Part shown: in pieces, positions 6,512 to 11,137 of the stretch | Layout of the letters: each line of letters begins with the position of its first letter | How positions within the stretch are numbered: position 1 is the first letter of the stretch | Assembly (NCBI GenBank): GCA_947628765.1 | Contig: CANRBD010000035.1 | Span: forward strand, 1 to 11,137 | Length of the DNA stretch: 11,137 nucleotides | Direction of reading: 5' to 3' | Origin: an uncultured Bacilli bacterium | GTDB taxonomy: Bacteria > Bacillota_I > Bacilli_A > RF39 > UBA660 | The notes under the pieces: generated by a model | Seen by the model: the letters and a program-made list of their open reading frames with translations, nothing else | The model's database searches: none | What the model was told of the DNA's origin: nothing | Made by a program: the position numbers and the translations under genes

Positions 6512-6517
6512 ATTATA
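6512..6517 (-). promoter_or_regulatory. Candidate -10 box of trmB
   Basis: TATAAT on the minus strand, giving a leader of about 19 nt before trmB. No good -35 is found at 16-18 bp. A second candidate, the extended -10 TGATATACT at 6502-6510, would start the transcript at or within the ribosome site and is less likely. Confidence 0.4.
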
Positions 6518-6559
6518 AGAGAAATATAGAAAAATAAAAGTATGTTTACATAAATTAAA

Positions 6560-6588
6560 TTAACAAAAATAGATAAATATCATATAAT
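6560..6588 (+). promoter_or_regulatory. Strong sigma-A-like promoter of the coiled-coil protein gene
   Basis: -35 TTAACA (6560-6565, 5 of 6), exact 17-bp spacer, -10 TATAAT (6583-6588, 6 of 6): the best consensus promoter in the window. The same -10 region reads CATATAAT, which also resembles a sigma-E -10, but no sigma-E -35 is seen at the right distance. Confidence 0.7.
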
Positions 6589-6605
6589 TAATTAGAATAA
6601 CAAAA

Positions 6606-6610
6606 GGGGG
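6606..6610 (+). promoter_or_regulatory. Ribosome site that sets a TTG start
   Basis: AAAAGGGGG ends at 6610, 8 nt before TTG at 6619-6621. No ATG lies between them, and the next in-frame ATG is 17 codons later without its own ribosome site, so TTG is the best start. Confidence 0.75.
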
Positions 6611-6618
6611 AATTAAAT

Positions 6619-6906
6619 TTGTCAAAAGATCGTAATTGTGGCAGCACGCCATATCCAGTTTATGGTGGCATGGTTGGTGGCATGCCAGGACCACTACCTA
6701 TCGGTGGCGTAAATATGCCGATGCCTATGCCGATGGGATACCCAACTATGACTACGATGACTAGTACACCTAGTTATACAACTTCGGAAATCAATACTTT
6801 AAGTAACCAAGTTAATAATCTTGAACAAAGAGTTACTAATCTTGAAAATTTAGTTAAACAATCATATTCCGGCAATTACAATACATCTAATTATCAAGTC
6901 ATGTAA
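6619..6906 (+). CDS. Small Gly/Met/Pro-rich protein with a C-terminal coiled coil; function unknown
   Basis: 95 aa, TTG start. Residues 12-48 are Gly, Met, Pro and Tyr-rich with the repeat-like MPMPMPMGYP, a low-complexity, probably unfolded segment. Residues 58-79 form a textbook coiled coil, with Ile58, Val65, Val72, Val79 in one core position and Leu61, Leu68, Leu75 in the other. Asn and Gln fill many outer positions. The tail (SYSGNYNTSNYQVM) is Tyr/Asn-rich. There is no signal peptide or membrane helix. The protein should oligomerise through the coiled coil and display the Met/Gly/Pro arm. It has its own strong promoter and terminator, so it may be abundant. With sspI nearby, a spore-coat or other structural role is conceivable, but nothing proves it. 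I do not recognise the family. Confidence 0.82.
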   Translation: MSKDRNCGSTPYPVYGGMVGGMPGPLPIGGVNMPMPMPMGYPTMTTMTSTPSYTTSEINTLSNQVNNLEQRVTNLENLVKQSYSGNYNTSNYQVM

Positions 6907-6929
6907 AAAACACCAATCGGTGCTTTTTT
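6905..6929. terminator. Bidirectional intrinsic terminator between convergent genes
   Basis: CACC (6911-6914) and GGTG (6919-6922) form the GC-rich core around loop AATC, flanked by six A on the left and six T (6924-6929) on the right. It gives a terminator with T tract for the plus-strand small protein and for minus-strand lemA, whose stop is at 6931-6933. Confidence 0.85.
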
Positions 6930-6930
6930 C

Positions 6931-7482
6931 TTAAAATTTAACTTGTGGGGTTTCTTTTTCAGCTTCCGCAGCTTCAAAGAAAGCTTCAGGTTTAAAGCCA
7001 AACATATTAGCAATAATGTTTGATGGGAACATTTCTAATTTGTTTTTATAAACCATCACGGCATCATTATAAATTTGGCGCGCATTAGAAATCTGATTTT
7101 CTGTATCAGTTAAATTGTTTTGTAAATCTAAAAAGTTCGTATTAGCTTTTAAATCAGGATAACTTTCTGATAAAGCAAATAGTCTTCCTAAAGCATTAGT
7201 AAGCTCACCAGCGGCTTGCATTTCAGCTGCTGGAGTACTTGCATCTACAGCTTTATTACGAGCTTCGATAACGGCATCTAAAGTAGTTTTTTCGTGTTTT
7301 GCATAACCTTTAACGGTTTCTACTAAATTAGGAATTAAATCGTTTCTTCGTTTTAATAAAACATCAATTCCTGCCCAAGCATCTTTAATAGTATTTTTTA
7401 AATTTACAAGGCCATTATAAGTAACTATTACATAAATTACTAATAATAAAATAATAACCCCAACAATAATTAACGCAATCAC
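6931..7482 (-). CDS. lemA: LemA family membrane protein
   Basis: 183 aa from the GTG at 7480-7482. One N-terminal transmembrane helix (about 2-20) is followed by the LemA signature: TYNGLVNLKN, then DAWAGIDVLLKRRNDLIPNLVETVKGYAKHEK. A long helical domain carries the conserved YPDLKAN and FPSNIIANMFGF segments. The open frame extends 11 codons further to a GTG at 7515, but that codon is embedded in a TATAAT box and lacks a ribosome site, whereas the GTG at 7482 has GGAGG 7 nt upstream; the shorter form also begins directly with the membrane helix as usual. LemA proteins are helical envelope proteins of unclear function; in many genomes they sit beside a TPM/HtpX partner, absent from this window. 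Monocistronic, divergent from sspI and convergent with the coiled-coil gene. Confidence 0.94.
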   Translation of the reverse strand: MIALIIVGVIILLLVIYVIVTYNGLVNLKNTIKDAWAGIDVLLKRRNDLIPNLVETVKGYAKHEKTTLDAVIEARNKAVDASTPAAEMQAAGELTNALGRLFALSESYPDLKANTNFLDLQNNLTDTENQISNARQIYNDAVMVYKNKLEMFPSNIIANMFGFKPEAFFEAAEAEKETPQVKF

Positions 7483-7489
7483 TTTTATT

Positions 7490-7494
7490 CCTCC
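7490..7494 (-). promoter_or_regulatory. Ribosome site setting the lemA GTG start
   Basis: GGAGG on the minus strand, 7 nt before GTG 7480-7482. It lies inside the longer reading frame and argues that residues upstream of it are not translated as part of LemA. Confidence 0.8.
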
Positions 7495-7506
7495 ATTTCT
7501 ATTATC

Positions 7507-7512
7507 ATTATA
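7507..7512 (-). promoter_or_regulatory. Candidate -10 box of lemA
   Basis: TATAAT on the minus strand with TG immediately before it. The -35, 17 bp upstream (TATATT, 7530-7535), is poor. The predicted leader is about 18 nt, consistent with the GTG start at 7482. Confidence 0.5.
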
Positions 7513-7542
7513 CACTATTTTTTTATAAAAATATACAATAGC

Positions 7543-7572
7543 TGAATAAAAATTTATTTTCTTACCATAATG
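7543..7572 (+). promoter_or_regulatory. Candidate sigma-G (forespore) promoter of sspI
   Basis: TGAATA (7543-7548), a 17-bp spacer, then CATAATG (7566-7572). This closely matches the sigma-G pattern (TGAATA or GMATA, then CATNMTA), with only the last base off. It lies about 22 nt before the sspI ATG, and no sigma-A-like alternative is seen. The agreement between promoter class and gene product makes the call stronger than either alone. Confidence 0.65.
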
Positions 7573-7594
7573 ATGATAGAAAGGATAGTGGAAT

Positions 7595-7807
7595 ATGAAT
7601 ATAAGTATTAGAGATTACATAAAAGATAACTTTAAAAATTCAGATGAAAAAGAAATTAGAGATTCTATTGAATCTTCATTAAAAGAAAATGCCGAAGAGA
7701 CTTTGCCAGGCATGGGTGTTTTTTTCGAAATGGTTTGGCAAAACAGTAAAGAGGAAGAAAGAAAAAATATAATTCAGTATATTAAAAAAGGTGTAAACAA
7801 TAATTAG
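7595..7807 (+). CDS. sspI: Small acid-soluble spore protein I (SspI family)
   Basis: 70 aa, the same size as Bacillus SspI (about 71 aa). Family landmarks are visible: MNISIR at the start (MNLNLR-type in Bacillus), an Asn about 10 residues later, a helix with acidic residues, then the core ETLPGMGVFFEMVWQNS, which corresponds to the conserved MLPGLGVLFEVIW segment. A charged helix closes the protein. SspI is a minor SASP made in the forespore late in sporulation and retained in the spore core; its exact role is unknown. The ATG has AAAGGA (7580-7585) upstream. The gene is monocistronic, between a sigma-G-like promoter and its own terminator. Its presence argues that this organism sporulates. 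The resemblance is from motif recognition, not a database search. Confidence 0.88.
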   Translation: MNISIRDYIKDNFKNSDEKEIRDSIESSLKENAEETLPGMGVFFEMVWQNSKEEERKNIIQYIKKGVNNN

Positions 7808-7821
7808 TTTACATCTTTTTT
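7790..7821. terminator. Bidirectional intrinsic terminator after sspI
   Basis: Arms GGTGTAAAC (7790-7798) and GTTTACATC (7807-7815), 9 bp with one G-T wobble, around an 8-nt loop, then six T (7816-7821). On the minus strand the tail is also six T. The sspI TAG stop lies in the loop/right arm, and the convergent membrane-protein gene stops at 7826. Confidence 0.88.
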
Positions 7822-7825
7822 AGTA

Positions 7826-8587
7826 CTATTGTGGAGCTGGACAATTTACAAAATTGATAAATTGTGGAGCCGCAAATTCTTCACCGGTAAAAGCAACTTT
7901 ATAAATAGACCCACTATACATACCGGTAGTACAATCTAAACCGGAGTTAGTGGCAAAAGTAAATTCATTAGCTGCAAACTGTACAGTATTTTGATCAATA
8001 TTAGTTGGATCAACAATTATTTTCAAGCCTTCATGGTTTTTGGCTAAATCGGCTAATACTTGATCGGTAATTCTAGCCGATGATAATGTTTGCGCTAAAT
8101 CATAAACTTTACTTCCCGCACTATTATAAGCCATAACATTTAATTCTTCATCATTATGAGCATAAATAAATAATTTATTATCGAAAATACCCATCGAATT
8201 AATATAATTATTGGCTGCATATCGAGCAGCTAAATCACCATCGATATAAATACCGGTATCTCTATCAGTTTGATCAATTTTACCATTCATATAAACAATC
8301 ATCACATTTAAGTTTTGCTGATTTAACATAATGTCAGTAATATTAATTTTGTTCATACCACCGCATATTTTACTTTTATTACCATTTATAATTTCACCAT
8401 ATTCAGCTAGTGTCATATCAAAAGTACATTTTTCAGAAATTTCGTTGCTTTGGTCTTCTTTCTCGCTAACTGGCTCTTTTTTAACTGGCTGGCTACTCAT
8501 TATGGTATAAATTAAATAGCTAACTAAAGCAACAATGACAAATATGAGTATATAGATAATAATAATTCTAACTTTTTCCCCTTTCAT
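7826..8587 (-). CDS. Membrane-anchored extracytoplasmic protein with four cysteines; function unknown
   Basis: 253 aa from ATG 8585-8587. A basic start (MKGEKVR) leads into one transmembrane helix (about 8-30), then a Lys/Glu/Ser-rich linker and a C-terminal domain of about 200 residues. Positive residues before the helix suggest the domain faces outward. The domain has exactly four cysteines (in EKCTF, KICGG, GLDCTT, FVNCPAP), enough for two disulfides, and no catalytic motif I recognise. The frame opens 8 codons earlier at ATG 8609-8611, but AGAGGTG (8593-8599) sits correctly before the inner ATG and the outer ATG overlaps a likely -10 box. It lies 54 nt downstream of dnaE with a possible promoter of its own. 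The family is not recognised; a structured secreted domain is likely. Confidence 0.82.
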   Translation of the reverse strand: MKGEKVRIIIIYILIFVIVALVSYLIYTIMSSQPVKKEPVSEKEDQSNEISEKCTFDMTLAEYGEIINGNKSKICGGMNKINITDIMLNQQNLNVMIVYMNGKIDQTDRDTGIYIDGDLAARYAANNYINSMGIFDNKLFIYAHNDEELNVMAYNSAGSKVYDLAQTLSSARITDQVLADLAKNHEGLKIIVDPTNIDQNTVQFAANEFTFATNSGLDCTTGMYSGSIYKVAFTGEEFAAPQFINFVNCPAPQ

Positions 8588-8592
8588 ATTCT

Positions 8593-8599
8593 CACCTCT
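8593..8599 (-). promoter_or_regulatory. Ribosome site setting the start of the four-cysteine protein
   Basis: AGAGGTG on the minus strand, 5 nt before ATG 8585-8587. It lies inside the longer possible reading frame, so it favours the shorter protein. Confidence 0.75.
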
Positions 8600-8606
8600 T
8601 ACATAT

Positions 8607-8635
8607 ATCATACCATTTTCTTTTTAAAAAAGATA
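8607..8635 (-). promoter_or_regulatory. Candidate promoter of the four-cysteine protein gene
   Basis: Extended -10 TGGTATGAT (hexamer 8607-8612), with a weak -35 TATCTT (8630-8635) 17 bp upstream, in the short gap after dnaE. Read-through from dnaE is also possible since no good terminator is seen there. Confidence 0.35.
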
Positions 8636-8641
8636 TATTTT

Positions 8642-11137
8642 TTAGGATAATTTTTTAATTGTACTAGCAATTACTTGCATTTGATCAAATCTTTTTTCAA
8701 CCTTACCAATTACGCTAATGGTATCCCCTACTTTAAGATCATAATAACGATTATAAACCTTTGGAAATAACACAATATCAACTTTAGAAAGCTCATCACT
8801 ACCAGTAATAAACATCATTTTTTCTTTTTTCTTTGTATCGATAACTTTAATTTTTTCGACATAAACAATTAATTCAATAACTCGATCAAAATAAGAATTT
8901 AATTGTCTTAAATCAATCACATTTTTGTTTTTAAGTTTATATTCGGTAATTGGATGATTACTTAAATAAAAACCAAATACTGCTAGTTCATGACTCATAA
9001 TTTCATTTTGAGTATATTCATTTTCAATTTCTAGTTCTGGTTTTAATATAGAATCTTCTAAAAGTTCACCTATTTCTGCATAGTTGGTAATTACTTCTAA
9101 ATTATTAATAAGCGTTTTACGATTAAAGCCCATATTATCAAAAGCACCAGCTAAAATAAGCTGTTCTAAAGTTTTAGTATTAACTGTTTTCCCATAACAT
9201 CTTTTTACAAAATCAAAAATATCTTTAAAATTACCCTTTGTACGTTCAGACATAATAGTTTTAACTGCAGCAATACCAACATTTTTGATGTTCGTCAAAG
9301 GGAAAACAATTCCTTTATCTGTAATAAAATAGTTATCCGTACTTTGGTTAATAGAAGGGGCAATAATGTTAATCTTATTTAGCTTACATTCATACATATA
9401 TTCTTTAGTTTTAGTTTCACTATTAATTGCTAAAGACAGTAAATGTTTCATAAATAATTTTGGATAATGGGCTTTTAAATAAGCCATACGGTATGAAATA
9501 ACCCCATAAGCTACTGAATGTGATTTATTAAAACCATAAGAAGCAAAATTTAAAATTAAATCGTAAACTTTAGTTGCTATTTTTTCCTCATAACCTCTTG
9601 CCACACTTTGCTGAATAAATTTAGTTTTACCTTCTTTTAAAACGTTTTCTTTTTTCTTACTCATAGCTTTTCTTAAAATATCGGCTTCCGCATAACTATA
9701 ACCGGCCATAACATTAGCTATTTGCATAATCTGTTCTTGATATATAATAATACCATAAGTCGGTTTTAATATATTCTCTAGCGAAGGGTCGATATAGTCA
9801 ATTTTTTCTTTGCCTTGTTTTCTTTTAATATATGAATCAATATTGCCCATTGGTCCTGGCCTAAATAACGCTAGGGCTGCACATATATCTTCAAATGTTG
9901 TTGGTCTAAATTTTCTTAAAAAATTAATCATTCCTTCGGATTCAAATTGAAATACGCCAACTGTATTGGCTTTAGTAAATATATTTAAGGCTAAAGGATC
10001 ATCTAAAGGAATTGTATCGAAAGTTAAATCGCTAATTTCTGATAAAATATTGTTAATTAAAGTAAGATTTTTAAGCCCTAAAAAATCCATTTTTAAAAGG
10101 CCTATTTCCTCTAAATAAGTCATATCATAACCAGTTGTATAAAAATCACTATGACTACGATCTAACGGAATGATTTCATCTAAATCATATTTAGACATGA
10201 CAATTCCCGCAGCATGGATTGAACTATGACGTTTTAATCCTTCAAATTTTAAAGCTATTTTATACACCATTTTTAAATCATCGTTAAAATGAAGTAAATC
10301 TTTAACTCCTATTAGTTTGGAATTTTCTAGTAAGCTCTTATGCGCATCCATATTTTTACTTAAGGCCTCTATCTTTTTAGTATCTATCTCTAAAACGCGG
10401 CCAACATCTTTTACTGCTTGTCTCGCACCTAAAGTACCAAAAGTAATAATAGGAGCCACTTTTTTTAGGCCATATTTTCGAATACAATATTCAGATACTT
10501 CATCACGTCTAGTATCCTCAAAATCAACATCGATATCCGGCATACTAATACGTTCTTCATTTAAAAATCGTTCAAATAACAAATTATATTTTAGTGGATC
10601 TACTGTAGTAATATCTAATAAATAAGCTACTAATGAACCGGCGGCGCTACCTCTACCTGGGCCTACTAAAATGCCTTCTTTTTTGGCAAAATTAATGTAA
10701 TCCGCAACGATTAAAAAGTAATCGCAAAAGCCCATTTTTTTTATTACATCAAGTTCATGCTTTAGCCTTATCGCATATTTTTTAGGGGCAGTATTTCCAA
10801 AAATACGTTTAAGGCCTTTAATACACTCTTTTTTTAAATAATCAAAACTATCTTTAGCTTCTTTATATATTGGCATTAAATCTTGATGGAAAGGGATTTC
10901 TAAATTACATAAATCGTTAATTTGATAATTTGTGTTTTCTTCTTTATTTTTGAGCGGCAATAAACTAACCTCTTCATCTTCAATAATAACTTCTGTTGCG
11001 CGCTTGCCATCACGGATAGCATATAAGTATTTTAAGTAAACTTCATCTTCCTTTTGAAGACATAAAATTTTATTAAAATAAACTTTATTAGAACTTCTAA
11101 TTTTGTTTTTTTGGTTTATATTTTTATATCCAATAAA
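8642..11137 (-). CDS. dnaE: DNA polymerase III alpha subunit DnaE (5' end beyond the window)
   Basis: 831 residues are visible and the frame stays open to the right edge, so the N-terminal roughly 280 residues, including most of the PHP domain, are missing. The internal TTG at 10958-10960 is a leucine codon, not a start: the 59 codons before it read as normal DnaE (VYLKYLYAIRDGKRA). Visible motifs (fragment numbering): GPGRGSAAGS (159-168), catalytic PDIDVDF with Asp201 and Asp203, third catalytic Asp351 in KMDFLGLK, GVFQFESEGM, FRPGPM (425-430), YQEQIMQIA (466-474), FNKSHSVAYG (536-545), and a C-terminal OB fold over about the last 80 residues. These match the B. subtilis-type DnaE (about 1115 aa), which extends primers at the replication fork alongside PolC. 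No PolC exonuclease insert is seen. The polymerase active site looks intact. Confidence 0.97.
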   Translation of the reverse strand, partial: FIGYKNINQKNKIRSSNKVYFNKILCLQKEDEVYLKYLYAIRDGKRATEVIIEDEEVSLLPLKNKEENTNYQINDLCNLEIPFHQDLMPIYKEAKDSFDYLKKECIKGLKRIFGNTAPKKYAIRLKHELDVIKKMGFCDYFLIVADYINFAKKEGILVGPGRGSAAGSLVAYLLDITTVDPLKYNLLFERFLNEERISMPDIDVDFEDTRRDEVSEYCIRKYGLKKVAPIITFGTLGARQAVKDVGRVLEIDTKKIEALSKNMDAHKSLLENSKLIGVKDLLHFNDDLKMVYKIALKFEGLKRHSSIHAAGIVMSKYDLDEIIPLDRSHSDFYTTGYDMTYLEEIGLLKMDFLGLKNLTLINNILSEISDLTFDTIPLDDPLALNIFTKANTVGVFQFESEGMINFLRKFRPTTFEDICAALALFRPGPMGNIDSYIKRKQGKEKIDYIDPSLENILKPTYGIIIYQEQIMQIANVMAGYSYAEADILRKAMSKKKENVLKEGKTKFIQQSVARGYEEKIATKVYDLILNFASYGFNKSHSVAYGVISYRMAYLKAHYPKLFMKHLLSLAINSETKTKEYMYECKLNKINIIAPSINQSTDNYFITDKGIVFPLTNIKNVGIAAVKTIMSERTKGNFKDIFDFVKRCYGKTVNTKTLEQLILAGAFDNMGFNRKTLINNLEVITNYAEIGELLEDSILKPELEIENEYTQNEIMSHELAVFGFYLSNHPITEYKLKNKNVIDLRQLNSYFDRVIELIVYVEKIKVIDTKKKEKMMFITGSDELSKVDIVLFPKVYNRYYDLKVGDTISVIGKVEKRFDQMQVIASTIKKLS

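Noticed and set aside
6581..6588. Sigma-E or sigma-K promoter for the coiled-coil protein (CATATAAT)
   Set aside because: No matching -35 is found at the required spacing, while a near-consensus sigma-A -35 lies exactly 17 bp upstream of TATAAT.
7485..7508. Seven-codon upstream open frame (ATG at 7508) ending at the lemA ribosome site
   Set aside because: Its ATG overlaps the -10 box, so it would not be in the transcript if the promoter call is right.
8612..8641. Terminator after dnaE (TCTTTTT/AAAAAGA stem)
   Set aside because: The stem is all A/T with almost no loop and is not followed by a T tract on the minus strand.
10317..10625. Plus-strand open frame of 102 codons
   Set aside because: It is antisense to the catalytic region of dnaE and reflects codon composition only.

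Overview
The window is an AT-rich (roughly 30% G+C by eye), gene-dense stretch of a low-GC Gram-positive chromosome. Every recognisable gene has a Bacillota/Bacilli-type family match: YqeG, YqeH, a DacA/DacF-type carboxypeptidase, YtxG/YtxH-like proteins, TrmB, LemA, SspI and a Gram-positive DnaE. The composition and small proteins resemble uncultured gut Bacilli or Erysipelotrichia/RF39-like lineages. Two details refine this. The yqeH gene ends at TGA exactly where YqeH proteins normally end, so TGA is a stop and the genetic code is standard. A small acid-soluble spore protein gene (sspI) sits behind a forespore sigma-G-like promoter, so the lineage probably makes spores or recently did.

Layout from left to right. 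Positions 58-1549 hold yqeG-yqeH (minus strand, overlapping by 8 nt; a ribosome-assembly GTPase and a HAD phosphatase). Positions 1634-2785 hold a penicillin-binding D-Ala-D-Ala carboxypeptidase (minus), which diverges from a class I glutamine amidotransferase-like hydrolase (2880-3626, plus). A hairpin shared by both stop codons separates that gene from a four-gene minus-strand operon (5779 down to 3645): a lipoprotein, an acidic disordered protein, a YtxG-like DUF948 membrane protein and a YtxH-like protein. Next come trmB (5860-6486, minus) and a divergent 95-aa Gly/Met/Pro-rich coiled-coil protein with a TTG start (6619-6906, plus). lemA follows (6931-7482, minus, start corrected), with sspI divergent to it (7595-7807, plus). 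A membrane-anchored four-cysteine protein (7826-8587, minus, start corrected) comes next. The last gene is the C-terminal three quarters of dnaE (8642 to the right edge, minus), cut by the window boundary.

The genes work in tRNA/ribosome maturation (yqeH, trmB), envelope maintenance (carboxypeptidase, lemA, the lipoprotein/YtxG/YtxH operon), replication (dnaE) and spore biology (sspI, perhaps the coiled-coil protein). Transcription units are tightly packed. Most candidate promoters place the -10 box only about 10-30 nt upstream of the Shine-Dalgarno sequence, giving very short leaders, and all three convergent junctions share one bidirectional hairpin terminator. There is no gene-free stretch over 300 bases, and I see no tRNA, rRNA, CRISPR array, insertion sequence or phage gene.

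The points most worth attention are the sspI/sigma-G unit, the envelope operon led by an unknown lipoprotein with an inverted repeat inside its promoter, and the acidic protein with a SepF-like amphipathic N-terminus in that operon. I do not see a clear-cut new defence or mobile system.
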